From contig NZ_PVTQ01000013.1 in NCBI RefSeq assembly GCF_003003355.1, forward strand, positions 72,562-136,561: DNA of 64,000 bases. Reading direction: 5' to 3'. Source of the DNA: Donghicola tyrosinivorans. GTDB taxonomy: Bacteria > Pseudomonadota > Alphaproteobacteria > Rhodobacterales > Rhodobacteraceae. The notes under the pieces are model-generated. The model had not been told where the DNA came from and did not search any database. It worked only from the letters and a program-made list of their open reading frames with translations. The position numbers and the translations under genes were made by a program. Positions 25,784-35,551 of the stretch are shown piece by piece. Positions within the stretch are counted from its first letter, which is position 1, and the number at the start of each line of letters is the position of its first letter.

Positions 25784-26599
25784 TTAATGGGACAGCAGAA
25801 CCGGAATCGTGGTTCTGGACAGGATTTCCGAGGTCACGCCCCCCAGAAAATCCTCGCGGAATTTCGAGTGTTCAAAGGCCCCCAGCACCAAAAGCGAGGG
25901 ATCATGCTTGGCGCACCACGTCAGCAATGTCGCGGCGACCGGATGGGTGTCGGGCCAGTCTTCGTGAACCGCCGAAACGCCATGCCGGTGCAGGTGGGTC
26001 ATCAAATCATCGATGGGCCAGCCGCTGCGCGATCCCACCGTCAGCACGCTGACGCGGCCATCGGCCTCAAGCAGGCGCAGACTGTCGGACAAGGCCCGCG
26101 CGGCGGCCCGTCCCCCGTCCCACGCCAAGGCCGCATGGCTGTGGTTGGCCCCCGCGTCATAGCCCGCCGGAACCACAATCACCGGCCGGCCCGACAGCAA
26201 TGCGATACGGTCAGGGTGCAGGGCCACATGTTCATCATCGGCCTCATCGCGGGTGCCGACGATCAGCATGTCATAGTGGCGTGCGGCCTCGGACAGAACC
26301 GTATCAACACGGCCCGCAACCGAACGCAGATGCAGGGTGCCGGTCAGGCCAAGGGCGGCGCGCTCGGCCTCGAATGTGGCCTCGATCTGGGTCAGGATGC
26401 TGGCGTTGGCAGCCTCTAGCAAGGCGCGGGCCTCTTTCGGGATCCAGCGCGAGCGGCGGTCGATGACCTCATGCCCGCTGTGGGCCAAAAGGGCCGTGAC
26501 ATGGGCGTCGAAACGCTTGGCCAAGGCCGCCGCATAACGCAAAGCGGCCACAGAGCCGGCGGATCCGTTGAAGGCCACCAACAGGTTCATCATGGGCAT
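25784..26599 (-). CDS. universal stress protein, tandem UspA domains
   Basis: ATG at 26599 is preceded by GGAAAGG with an 8-base gap; two more in-frame ATGs follow within ten bases. The 271-residue protein has two Usp domains. The first begins MNLLVAFNGSAGSVAALRYA and includes MLIVGTRDEAD; the second ends LLVLGAFEHSKFREDFLGG, carrying a G-x2-G-x9-G-S/T-like nucleotide region. It starts one base after the PrpF-like stop, so it is coupled to the carboxylate operon. Usp genes often accompany TTT and TRAP transport operons; their role there is not known. Confidence 0.88.
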   Translation of the reverse strand: MPMMNLLVAFNGSAGSVAALRYAAALAKRFDAHVTALLAHSGHEVIDRRSRWIPKEARALLEAANASILTQIEATFEAERAALGLTGTLHLRSVAGRVDTVLSEAARHYDMLIVGTRDEADDEHVALHPDRIALLSGRPVIVVPAGYDAGANHSHAALAWDGGRAAARALSDSLRLLEADGRVSVLTVGSRSGWPIDDLMTHLHRHGVSAVHEDWPDTHPVAATLLTWCAKHDPSLLVLGAFEHSKFREDFLGGVTSEILSRTTIPVLLSH

Positions 26600-26600
26600 T

Positions 26601-27689
26601 TCAGTAACCTTTCCAGATGCTTGCAGGCACATAGACGCGGCCATCGGCCAGCTTGCGGGCGGTGCGCAGAATGCCTGCCGAGTTCAGGGTAAAGTGGTTG
26701 TTCATGCCGAAATCGATCAGCACATCGATAGTGCCCGAGGCATGTTCCAGCACCACATTCGCAGGGCTTTGGGTGGGACGTTGCAACAGCCCGTCAGCCA
26801 CCGTGCCGGGGGTCAAGGCGCAGGCGGCCAGACATTGGGACCCCGTCACTGCCATCGACGGATGGGTGTTCCACGGCATGAAATAGCGCGTGCAGATGGT
26901 GCCGCCGTCCTTTGCGGGGGCCAGAAGGCCGAACTTTGGTGTGACGGATTTCGACACGTCTCCCATGCCCATGGCCGCGCCTGCTTGCAGGCGGATCGCC
27001 TCCATTCTGGCAAAGAAGGGCTTGTTGCTGTCCAGCTCTTGCACGGTTTCATAGCCGGTCAGGCCAAAGTCGGCGGCGCCGGCGATCACCATGGGCATGG
27101 CGACGTCCATGCAAGTGACCTCGATCCCGTCGAAGGTGTCCCGCAGCTTGCCTGTCGGCAGGAACGCCCCCGTGGATGATCCGACCACCCCCATAAAGTT
27201 CAGGGCAATCGGTGCGGCTGTACCGGGAACGCCTGCAATCTCAGACAGACCATCATAGCGGATCATACCGCCCGGCGTCTGAACCCGCGCCAGCACCCGC
27301 GCCCCTGTGTTGACGGCGCGAATTTTGACTTCGGTCTCATCGAAAGCGGGCGTGACCAGCCCCATTTCGATGGCGGCGGGACCGACGCCGGACAGGATAT
27401 TGCCGCAGGTGGGTTTGAAATCGACCAAGCGATCCTCGACCGAGACCTGCGCAAAGAAATAGTCCACGTCGGCCCATTCATCATCGGACGGAGACAGGAT
27501 GGCGACCTTGGTGGTGACCGCCACGCCGCCGCCGATCCCGTCGATGTTCGACGCGTGCCCCGCGCCGACCACCGCCATCAGAACCTCGGCCAAAGTCTCG
27601 CGGTCTTGCGGTAGGTCGGTCAGGTTGAAATACGGCCCGCGCGACGTGCCCCCGCGCATGAAGACATAGGGAATACCTATCTGTTTCAT
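26601..27689 (-). CDS. PrpF-family isomerase (4-oxalomesaconate tautomerase/aconitate isomerase-like)
   Basis: The 362-residue protein matches PrpF/GalD-type isomerases, which move double bonds in unsaturated tricarboxylates. It begins IPYVFMRGGTSRGPYFN, carries the CGN motif (FKPTCGNILSGVGP) and a later CMDVAMPMV region where the second catalytic cysteine is expected. The start at 27689 is backed by GGAG; an ATG at 27710 overlapping the TctA-TctB stop (ATGA) is an alternative adding seven residues. Beside TcuA/TcuB it could interconvert aconitate isomers so that cis-aconitate enters the TCA cycle. Substrate is inference. Confidence 0.85.
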   Translation of the reverse strand: MKQIGIPYVFMRGGTSRGPYFNLTDLPQDRETLAEVLMAVVGAGHASNIDGIGGGVAVTTKVAILSPSDDEWADVDYFFAQVSVEDRLVDFKPTCGNILSGVGPAAIEMGLVTPAFDETEVKIRAVNTGARVLARVQTPGGMIRYDGLSEIAGVPGTAAPIALNFMGVVGSSTGAFLPTGKLRDTFDGIEVTCMDVAMPMVIAGAADFGLTGYETVQELDSNKPFFARMEAIRLQAGAAMGMGDVSKSVTPKFGLLAPAKDGGTICTRYFMPWNTHPSMAVTGSQCLAACALTPGTVADGLLQRPTQSPANVVLEHASGTIDVLIDFGMNNHFTLNSAGILRTARKLADGRVYVPASIWKGY

Positions 27690-27706
27690 CTGCTCTGCTC
27701 CGGAGA

Positions 27707-29737
27707 TCATGTCAGGGGCCACGGCAAGGTGGCGGCCTCTTGCAGCAAGCCGGGGGGGAAATCGCGGTTCAGCGCACCACCCATGACGCACATCAGGGCG
27801 ATGCCCGATGCGGCCAGAACCAGCGTCTTGCCCCAAGGGGTCTGCGCCCGCACCCGCAGGAAGGTCACAAGGAAACCGGCCAGCGCCAGAATAAAGCCCA
27901 CGAAATAGGTGGCGATGATCAGCCCCGCGAACCACGCCAGCGTACCCCAAAGGCCGTAAGGCGCATCTGCATCCTCGCCTGCGGATTCCTTGTCGGCGAA
28001 CAGGGCGTCCGTCTCGGGGCGCAGGATCATCTGCACCAGCAGGATCAGCAGGGCGACCAAGGTGACGCCTCCGATGAACAGCGGCACGATCTTGTCGGTC
28101 AGGTTGTAATCGGGGATCGCGTTGGCATTGATCAAAGCGGCCACAACATAGGCCATGATCACCAGCAAAAAGACGATCGGCGCCCGCTTCGAGCCGGACT
28201 GAACTGCCCCTTCGGCCATGATTGATTTCGCCTGACGCAGGCCAAGCACCACCGAAATCACGGTCACAATCAGCAGCACGATCACAATGGGCGAGAACAG
28301 ATAGTCGATGCCCTCTTCAAAGGATTTGCGGAACCGGAAGGACGCGATCTGGAACGCCTGGTTCGAGAATTTCTCGACCGGATTGGACAGCACAAAACCG
28401 ATCAGAAAGGCAGGGCGCGACCAGTCAAAGCGGCGCAGGAAGATGCCGATCAGGCCGATGGCGAACAGAGCTAGGATGTCTTCGAAGTTCTGGCCCGACT
28501 GGAACGCGGCAAAGGCGATCAGCATGAACAGGAACGGTGCCAGATAGGTAAAGCGGATCGTCGTCAGCTTTGCGATGCCGCCCGAAACGGCGATACAAAG
28601 CAAGGTGCCCACCACATTCGCCAAGGCCAGCAGCCAGACGATAGAGTAGGTAATATCAAGGTTGTCGCGCAGCATGGCGGGGCCGACCTCGATATCGCCG
28701 GACCCCAAAAGGGCAATCGCGCCGATAAAGATCGCCATTGAGCCTGACCCGGGGATACCGAACAGCAGGGTCGGAACCAACCCGCCGCCCTCTTTCGCGT
28801 TGTTCGAGCTTTCCGGCCCGATCACGCCGCGGATCTCGCCCTTGCCAAAGCCGGATTTGTCCTTGGTGGTCTGCACTGCGTGGCCATAGGCGATCCAGTC
28901 CACGACCGATCCCCCCAGACCCGGAATAACGCCGACCAGAACGCCGATCAGCGAACAACGGATCGACAACCACTTGTGTTCGAACCAGTCGCGCACACCG
29001 TCCATCCAGCCCGCGCCAAGGCTGGCGTCCTTGGCGATAGACCGATCCTGCCGTAGCAGCGATACGATCTCAGGCACCGCAAAGATGCCAAGACCCACGA
29101 TCACCAGTTGCAGCCCGTCGGTCAGGTAGGGAAAGTCATAGCTGGCCATCCGCAACGACCCGCCCGCATCCGCAATGCCGATGGTGCCGATCAACATGCC
29201 CAATCCGGCGGCTGCCAGCCCCTTCAGGGCCACGCGCCCCGCCAGCACCGCCACCATCGACAGCCCGAGGATCGAGATCATCAGCATCTCTGGCAGGCCG
29301 AAGGCCAGCACCAAGGGGCGTGCGATCACGATGAACAAGGTCAGGAACAGTGCGCCGACCAGCCCCCCGAAGAGCGAGGCCGTGAAGGCCGCCGATAGCG
29401 CCCGCGCCGCTTGGCCCTTGCGGGCTAGGGGAAAGCCGTCCAGCACCGTGGCCTGTGACGCCGATGATCCGGGAATACCCATGAGGACGGATGAAAACGT
29501 GTCTGAGGTCGGCACCACGGCCACCATGCCGATCATCAGGGCCAGACCCAGAACGGGCTCCATCCCGAACATGAAGGGCAGCAGCAGGGACAGGCCCGCA
29601 ATGCCGCCCAAACCCGGGAAAATGCCCACGGCAAGGCCCATAACGACGCCCAAAACCAGATAACCCAGAACAATAGGTTGCAAAATAAGAGCCCATGCGT
29701 CGGCAAGCGCCGGCAGGGCGGTCGCGAAGAGATCCAT
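27707..29737 (-). CDS. TTT permease, TctA fused to TctB (second cluster)
   Basis: The 676-residue membrane protein is a TctA (about 1-510) joined to a TctB-like tail (about 520-676). TctA marks are AVGIFPGLGGIAGLSLLLPF near 37-56, GIPGSSASQATVLDGFPLAR and GVIPGLGGSVVDWIAYGHA. The TctB part has four hydrophobic stretches after a charged linker. It follows its TctC gene across an 80-base gap with a hairpin and is followed by the PrpF-like gene with ATGA contact. The TcuABC-type major facilitator permease is absent, so this TTT system probably does the import. Confidence 0.9.
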   Translation of the reverse strand: MDLFATALPALADAWALILQPIVLGYLVLGVVMGLAVGIFPGLGGIAGLSLLLPFMFGMEPVLGLALMIGMVAVVPTSDTFSSVLMGIPGSSASQATVLDGFPLARKGQAARALSAAFTASLFGGLVGALFLTLFIVIARPLVLAFGLPEMLMISILGLSMVAVLAGRVALKGLAAAGLGMLIGTIGIADAGGSLRMASYDFPYLTDGLQLVIVGLGIFAVPEIVSLLRQDRSIAKDASLGAGWMDGVRDWFEHKWLSIRCSLIGVLVGVIPGLGGSVVDWIAYGHAVQTTKDKSGFGKGEIRGVIGPESSNNAKEGGGLVPTLLFGIPGSGSMAIFIGAIALLGSGDIEVGPAMLRDNLDITYSIVWLLALANVVGTLLCIAVSGGIAKLTTIRFTYLAPFLFMLIAFAAFQSGQNFEDILALFAIGLIGIFLRRFDWSRPAFLIGFVLSNPVEKFSNQAFQIASFRFRKSFEEGIDYLFSPIVIVLLIVTVISVVLGLRQAKSIMAEGAVQSGSKRAPIVFLLVIMAYVVAALINANAIPDYNLTDKIVPLFIGGVTLVALLILLVQMILRPETDALFADKESAGEDADAPYGLWGTLAWFAGLIIATYFVGFILALAGFLVTFLRVRAQTPWGKTLVLAASGIALMCVMGGALNRDFPPGLLQEAATLPWPLT

Positions 29738-29780
29738 CGCACCGTTCTTTCGGTTGAATTTTTAGGAGGTATGAGGGTGC

Positions 29781-29806
29781 GCGGGTCCGCTCAGGGACGG
29801 ACCCGC
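29781..29806 (-). other. intercistronic hairpin after the second tctC
   Basis: GCGGGTCCG (29781-29789) and CGGACCCGC (29798-29806) form a perfect 9-pair stem with an 8-base loop between tctC and the TctA-TctB fusion gene. There is no strong T-run, so mRNA stabilisation or partial termination is more likely than full termination. Confidence 0.6.
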
Positions 29807-29817
29807 AGACGCGCCGA

Positions 29818-30894
29818 TTACTCGATCGTCACGCCGTAAGAGGTCTTGAGCCAGTCAATGACATAGGCTTTGGCCTCGGGGGTTACGGTGGTCGCCTCAT
29901 GGGTGGCCTTGACGGCGCCCTCGCCCACGAACATCGGGTATTGGCCCACTTCGTTCGACGAGATTTCCTTGAAATCAGGACGGGCACGCACGGCCTCGAA
30001 GGCGGCGACATAGGTGTCGATCACCTCTTGCGGTGTCTCTTTGGGCAGGAAAGCGATTTTCTGGGACGGGTAGCCCGAGATAAAGAATGCCTTCCACGCA
30101 TCCCACGCCACGCCTTCGGTTTCACAACCCTCTGTCGCGGCGCAGACCTCTTTGAAGGACGGCATATCGGGGAAGGTCGGATCACGCACGATCATGCCGT
30201 CTTCATCCAATGCGCCCCAGCTCATCATCGGGACGGCGGTGCCTGCGGCCACCAGATCAGCGGCCCCCGAAATGTAACCCGAAGAGGTCTGGTAATCGAT
30301 GGTCGCCTCGCCCCGTTCGAACATCAACCGGCCATCACCACGGCCCTTGATGCCGAACACCGGCTCGACGTTCATACCCAGCAGCTTCCACGCCAGCAGT
30401 GGCACCAGATCAAGGCCCGTGGCCCCTTGCGAGCCGAAAATCAGGTCCACATCCTTCAACCCGTTCGCCGAGCCATCGAAGTTTGCGCCGTCTTCAGGGT
30501 TCAGATAGGCCACGCCCCCTGTGCCGGTTGCCATGACCGGAATCCAGTCATTGTATTCGTAGCGCACGCGCGGATCGCTCAGCAGGTAGGGGAACTGGGT
30601 TGATCCCGACGATCCGAACAGCAGCGTGCCATCCTTATGTTTTTGCTCCTGAAACCAGTTCGCCCCTTTGGTGGACCCGGCGCCCGGCATGAATTTGACC
30701 ACAACCGTCGGCTGGCCAGGCAGTTCCTGCGCCAAGAGCGGCGCAAAGAAGTTTGCCCACTTGGCCGAACCGCCGGTTTCCGAAAACGGGATGACCCATT
30801 CAATGGTCTTGCCGCTGAAATCGACCTCGGCAAACGCAGGGGCCGCGGCAAAGGCAAGAGCAGCAACAGAGGCTGCAAGATGCTTGATGGTCAT
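29818..30894 (-). CDS. TTT solute-binding protein, TctC family (second cluster)
   Basis: The 358-residue protein has a signal peptide (MTIKHLAASVAALAFAAAPAFA-EVD) and the TctC pattern TIEWVIPFSETGGSAKWA and MPGAGSTKGANW. It is longer than the usual 320 residues because of extra sequence in the second lobe, including a likely disulphide pair at VCAATEGCETEG. It is first gene of the tcu operon and divergent from tctD. It probably binds tricarballylate, aconitate or citrate for import by the TctA-TctB fusion. Confidence 0.88.
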   Translation of the reverse strand: MTIKHLAASVAALAFAAAPAFAEVDFSGKTIEWVIPFSETGGSAKWANFFAPLLAQELPGQPTVVVKFMPGAGSTKGANWFQEQKHKDGTLLFGSSGSTQFPYLLSDPRVRYEYNDWIPVMATGTGGVAYLNPEDGANFDGSANGLKDVDLIFGSQGATGLDLVPLLAWKLLGMNVEPVFGIKGRGDGRLMFERGEATIDYQTSSGYISGAADLVAAGTAVPMMSWGALDEDGMIVRDPTFPDMPSFKEVCAATEGCETEGVAWDAWKAFFISGYPSQKIAFLPKETPQEVIDTYVAAFEAVRARPDFKEISSNEVGQYPMFVGEGAVKATHEATTVTPEAKAYVIDWLKTSYGVTIE

Positions 30895-31042
30895 TGGTGT
30901 CCTCCCTAGACCTTAACAGTACCGAACGCGTGTCCGGTGCACTTGATGTTCTTTTCCCGAGGGATTGATTCCCTCCTCCAACGGCGTCACCATGACGTTC
31001 CAACCTTGCGCGAAACTTGCGCATCCTGACAAAGAAGTAATC

Positions 31043-31714
31043 ATGCGCATCGCAGTCATCGAAGATAACGAGGCTTTGGCGAACGGGATCGCCTTTCGTC
31101 TGCGGGACCGTGGCCACGCGGTTGATCTGCTGCATGACGGACAAGAAGCCGACGCCTTTCTAGCGCAGGAAGGGGCCGATCTGGTGGTGCTGGATCTGAA
31201 CCTGCCCTTGATGGACGGCATTGATGTGCTGCGTTCCTTGCGCCGACGCGGGGACAACACGCCCGTCATCCTGCTAACCGCCCGTTCCGAGACCGCCGAG
31301 CGTGTGGCGGGTCTGGATGCCGGTGCCGATGACTACCTGACCAAACCCTTCGAGATGGACGAGCTTGAGGCCCGCCTGCGCGCGATGGCCCGCCGCAAGA
31401 ACCTTGAGTTTTCCGCCTGCGATACCCTTGGCCCCTTGGTGTTTGACCGCAACGGGCGGCAGTTGCTTCAGGATGGTCAGCCCATCGACATCCCGCGCAA
31501 GGAAATCGCCACGCTGGAATGCCTGCTGGAACGGCGCGGGCGGATCGTGTCGAAATCGCAGTTGATTACCCATGTCTACGGAACCGGCTCTGACGCCGAT
31601 GACAGCGCGATCGAGCCCCATGTCTCGCGTCTGCGCAAGCGGCTGGAACCCTTTGGCATCCGGATCAAAACCGCCCGCGGCCTTGGCTATATGCTGGAAA
31701 TCGGCAGTGTCTGA
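31043..31714 (+). CDS. tctD: OmpR-family response regulator, TctD type
   Basis: ATG at 31043 gives a 223-residue regulator; an earlier in-frame ATG would add 26 residues before the receiver domain. The receiver (1-120) has the acidic pocket VIEDNE, phospho-acceptor Asp51 (VVLDLNLPLMDG), Thr79 and Lys101 (DDYLTKPFE). A winged-helix DNA-binding domain follows (IPRKEIATLECLLERRGRIV, HVSRLRKRLEPFG, TARGLGYMLE). It is divergent from tctC and co-transcribed with a sensor kinase, as in tctDE systems that switch on TTT transporters. Target: the tcu operon. Confidence 0.9.
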   Translation: MRIAVIEDNEALANGIAFRLRDRGHAVDLLHDGQEADAFLAQEGADLVVLDLNLPLMDGIDVLRSLRRRGDNTPVILLTARSETAERVAGLDAGADDYLTKPFEMDELEARLRAMARRKNLEFSACDTLGPLVFDRNGRQLLQDGQPIDIPRKEIATLECLLERRGRIVSKSQLITHVYGTGSDADDSAIEPHVSRLRKRLEPFGIRIKTARGLGYMLEIGSV

Positions 31715-33128
31715 TAGACCGCAGGCAAAGCCGCAAAAAGCGATGTCATTGCGGATGCGCCTGTTTCTGGTGATCCTGCCGCCACTGTTGCTGGTCTCGG
31801 TCATGTTGGGTATCTGGCGGTTCAAGGCCGCGCAGGACACCTCGGAAGAGCTGTTCGACCGCAGCCTTCTGTCCGCCGCCCTTGCGATTTCCCGCGATGT
31901 TTCGATCTCTGACGGGGATGCCCTGTCCCCCAGCACGCGCAGCTTTATCTCGGACGCTGGCGGGGGCGAGATCTTTTACCACGTCACGGGGCCGGGGGGC
32001 TATTACGTGACCGGCTACGCCTATCCACCCCGCTCTGAGCAAGCCGTGAACAGCGATTTGCCAAGCTATTACCTTGCCGATTATCGGGGCGAGGAAATGC
32101 GGGTTCTGCGCATGACCGAAAGCAAGACCATCGGCAACCTCTCGGGCGAGATTGTCGTGACCGTCTGGCAAAGGGTCAGCGACAGGCAGGCCTTTGCCCG
32201 CGATCTGGCATTGCGGGCCATCGCGCTAATGGGCGGGTTGATCGGGGCGCTGACCTTTACGATCTGGTTCGGGGTGCAGGTCGGCTTGCGTCCACTGAAT
32301 GACCTGCAACAGGCCATCCGCCGCCGCTCGCCCGATGATCTGGGGCGCATCCGGCGTCCGGTCCCGACCGAGGTGGCCGGTGTCGTGCAAACCTTGAACC
32401 GTCTGTTCGGACAGGTGCAGGACAGTATCGAATCCCATCAGGCTTTTATCTCTGACGCGGCCCATCAGTTGCGAAACCCCGCTGCTGCGCTGCTGGCGCT
32501 GGCCGAAACTTTGCCGGACGTGAAAGACCCCGCCGAACGCGCCCTGCGTGAGGCCGAGTTGATCGCCGCCGCCCGCGCCTCGGCGCGGCTGGCGGATCAG
32601 CTACTGTCGCTGGAACGGCTGCGCTACGGCTATGATGGCGCCATGACGCGGTGCGATCTGAACGTCGTGGTTCGCGATATCTGCCAGCGCCTTGCGCCGG
32701 TGGCCCTGTCCCGCGATCTGGATTTCTCGTTCGAACCGTGTCCCGAGCCGCTTTGGGTCAACGCCGATCACGTACTGATCGGTGAGGCAATTGCCAACCT
32801 GATCGAGAACGCCCTGCGGCACGGCGGCCCGTCACTGACGAAGATCGCCGTTCGCATCTTGCACGAACAAGACAGGGTTGTGGTGGTGGTTCAGGATGAC
32901 GGCATCGGCATCCCCTTTGATCAGGCCGACGTTGCGTTCCGGCGGTTCTCACAGCTGCGCCACGGCGAGGGGACGGGCCTTGGTCTGGCGATTGTCGAGC
33001 AAGTCATGCGCACCCACGGCGGCAGCGCCCGTCTAGAGCAGACTGAAAAAGGCACCTGCGTGCGGTTGGAACTGCCCGCAGCCGCGTTGCCTCTTGCCGA
33101 AGAGCCCGCGCAAGCGGAGCCCGAATAG
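31707..33128 (+). CDS. tctE: sensor histidine kinase, TctE type
   Basis: The start is taken as GTG at 31707, overlapping the regulator stop by eight bases with GGAAA upstream; ATG at 31743 is the alternative. The 473-residue kinase has a first membrane helix (about 18-35), a periplasmic sensor of about 130 residues, a second helix (172-190), a HAMP-like linker, the H-box SDAAHQLRNPAAA with His253, an N-box NLIENALRHG and G-boxes QDDGIGIPF and GEGTGLGLAIV. It probably senses external tricarboxylates and phosphorylates the partner TctD. Confidence 0.9.
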   Translation: MSDRPQAKPQKAMSLRMRLFLVILPPLLLVSVMLGIWRFKAAQDTSEELFDRSLLSAALAISRDVSISDGDALSPSTRSFISDAGGGEIFYHVTGPGGYYVTGYAYPPRSEQAVNSDLPSYYLADYRGEEMRVLRMTESKTIGNLSGEIVVTVWQRVSDRQAFARDLALRAIALMGGLIGALTFTIWFGVQVGLRPLNDLQQAIRRRSPDDLGRIRRPVPTEVAGVVQTLNRLFGQVQDSIESHQAFISDAAHQLRNPAAALLALAETLPDVKDPAERALREAELIAAARASARLADQLLSLERLRYGYDGAMTRCDLNVVVRDICQRLAPVALSRDLDFSFEPCPEPLWVNADHVLIGEAIANLIENALRHGGPSLTKIAVRILHEQDRVVVVVQDDGIGIPFDQADVAFRRFSQLRHGEGTGLGLAIVEQVMRTHGGSARLEQTEKGTCVRLELPAAALPLAEEPAQAEPE

Positions 33129-33405
33129 CTGCACTTTAAGTCCAAAGTTGGCTAACAGTTTGGTCATACTCCCTTAGGGCCGCCGCCGATAGAATCAAGT
33201 ACCCTCGTCAAGTAAGGAATTCAGACGCCAACTCGGATCCGGTTAGAGTTTTCGCAGATATCTCAGGAAATTGTTGATGAACGGCACGTAAGAACGCCTA
33301 GTCACCTACCGAAATGACCTACCTAGCACCCCAAAGAGTAGGGCCTTTTTGCAAACCATGTCTCGTATACCGTTAGCCTAGATTTCACAAAAGTAGAAGG
33401 TCGGC
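33129..33405. other. intergenic region before the chemoreceptor gene, nothing identified
   Basis: These 277 bases are AT-richer than the surroundings and carry no plausible gene on either strand. A GCCGATAG at 33188-33195 resembles a flagellar sigma factor -10 element, but no matching -35 element lies at the expected distance. I see no repeat or RNA structure that stands out. Confidence 0.4.
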
Positions 33406-35452
33406 ATGCGTTTCAAATACAAACTGGGGCTGGCGCTTCTGGCGGCTGGTATGATCCCGATCGGGGTGGTCTCCAAGCTTAACCTTGATGACCTTGAAGC
33501 GTTTTCCAGAGCCGAGGCGATCCGAACTGCGGAATCCAGCCTGGTTCAAAAAGGGAAATTCGTTTCTTCCTACTTTGACAGCATGATCGACTTTGGCGAG
33601 GTGATCACCGCCAGAGATGAACTGCCAACAGAGATCAGAACCCTTATCAAGAACGCCGGCTACCTTTTCAAACGCGACGTCGAGACTGTCCCCAGCGAAG
33701 CCCTGAAAGCGCGCTACAAGCATCAGGCGGATAACACCAAATCCGCAACGCCCCAAGCCGCAGCGGAATGGCAAAAGAACCTGGATCCGCAGACGATCGC
33801 GCTGCAGGAACTATATATCGCGCAGAACACGCACCCGATTGGCCAGAAGCAGCTGCTGGATAACGCGAATGATGGCAGCAGCTATTCACGGCTACACGCC
33901 AAAATTCACCCCATGTACCGCCAATATCTGGAGAACTACGGCTTCTACGATATTTTTCCTGATCGAGCCGGAACAGGGACATATCGTCTATTCGGTGTTC
34001 AAAGAGGTTGATTTCGGAACCAGCCTGATTGACGGCCCCTTCGCTGATACGGCCTTTGGCCTTGCGGCGCAGCAGATGCTGAAAGACAAAGGTGCGCAGC
34101 CCCACATTGTTGTCGATTTCGAACCCTATGCGCCGTCCTATGGCGATCAGGCGGCCTTTATGCTGTTCGCGATTGGCTCGGGCGAGGATTTCGCAGGGAT
34201 TTTCGCAGTCCAGCTGCCGTTGGAAATGATCGCGAAGATGGTCACGAAGTCAGAACCTACCAACGCAAAGAACAAGGCGTTTCTGGTGGCGGCCGATGGC
34301 GCGCTACGTTCGAACCACCCCTATCTTGAGGGTCGTTCCATCGGGGATCGGATCGAGCCCACGATTGAAAAGGCTGTTCTGTCTGGTGACGCTGGTTCCG
34401 AGGTCGTTCCGGATTCCGAGAACATCCTCCATCTGACCACATGGAACGAACTTGAACTGGACGGTCTCGATTGGAAGATCGTTTCCGAAATCGACTATGA
34501 CGAGGTCATGTCATCGTCCAACCAGATACGCGATAAATCTCTAAAAACTATGGGGATTTTCGCCGTGCTCATCGCGGCCTTCGCGGCATTGCTGACCCGC
34601 TATCTACTGGCCCCCATCCGCAAGGTGACCGAGATCGCCTCGTCCGAGGCAACGCAATCGCTGGGAACCCTGTCACGCACATCCCGTGAGGCCAGAGATG
34701 CGTCCACGGAGCTGGCGGAAGCCTCGAAAGAGACGCAAAGACAGGTGAGCGAGGTCAATGACAGAACGTCGAAGGTGAATGCCGATGTGACCGACGTTGC
34801 CGTCGCCATCGAAGAGCTGTCCAGCGCCTTGGAAACCGTGTCGCGGTCGGTGGAAAAGACCACCTCTCTGACCGAGGTCTCGGCCTCGAAAGCAGAGATT
34901 GCGTCAATGGCAGGCGAGGACCTGAGCAAAGCGGCTGCGGACATCGCGGGCGTTGTCACCCTGATCGAAGAGATCGCGCGGCAGACCAAGCTGCTGTCGA
35001 TCAACGCAGGGATCGAGGCCGCGAATGCGGGCCAATGGGGCACGGGCTTTAAGGTGCTCTCGGGCGAGATCGGCAAACTGGCGGCGCGGACCACCCAGTC
35101 CACAACCGAGATTGCCGCACAGATCGATGCGGTCACCTCGCTGATCCAGAAAAGTCTGGCGGCCAACCAGGAAATCTCGGGCTTGATCTCTGAGGTGAAC
35201 GAGCAGACGCAGAATATTTCTTCGTCGGCCAATGAACAGAAAAAGGCCACCGAACAGATCGCCGAGCGTATGCGCCGCACGATGACCAACGTGGAAGTGT
35301 CGAACAACAATCTGCAAACGGTGAAAGCGGCCTCTGAACGCTCTGCCGCCTCGGCAGAGCAGCTGCTGGCAGGCGTGGGTGAAGTGGACAGCGCCACCAA
35401 ATCCATGGGCGATACCATCGACCGCCTGTCGAAAGGTCTGCGTGCGATGTAA
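33406..35452 (+). pseudogene. methyl-accepting chemotaxis protein, split by a frameshift
   Basis: Two overlapping frames make one receptor. Frame one (33406 to the TGA at 34011) has the first membrane helix and the start of a periplasmic Cache-like sensor up to YGFYDIF. The sequence then continues in the next frame as LIEPEQGHIVYSVFKEVDFG and ends at 35452. Removing one T from the five-T run at 33953-33957 joins them into a protein of about 681 residues. The rest has a second helix (MGIFAVLIAAFAALLTRYLL) and a signalling domain with hairpin tip IARQTKLLSINAGIEAANAG. It may be a true mutation, a phase-variable run or a sequencing error. Confidence 0.8.
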
Positions 35453-35479
35453 GCCTTGGGCTGATCGTCAGAAACAGAC

Positions 35480-35516
35480 AAAGCGCGGTGGCGGGCAAAA
35501 CCGGCCACCGCGCTTT
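35480..35516 (+). terminator. strong terminator between the chemoreceptor gene and the SRPBCC gene
   Basis: AAAGCGCGGTGGC (35480-35492) and GCCACCGCGCTTT (35504-35516) form a perfect 13-pair stem with an 11-base loop, followed by GGCGTTTT. It lies between convergent genes and may serve both strands. Confidence 0.75.
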
Positions 35517-35551
35517 GGCGTTTTAAGGGCGCAACGGGTCTGCGGCGCCAG

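Noticed and set aside
33129..33405. GCCGATAG resembling a flagellar sigma-28 -10 element before the chemoreceptor
   Set aside because: No TAAAGTTT-like -35 element at the required spacing; probably chance.
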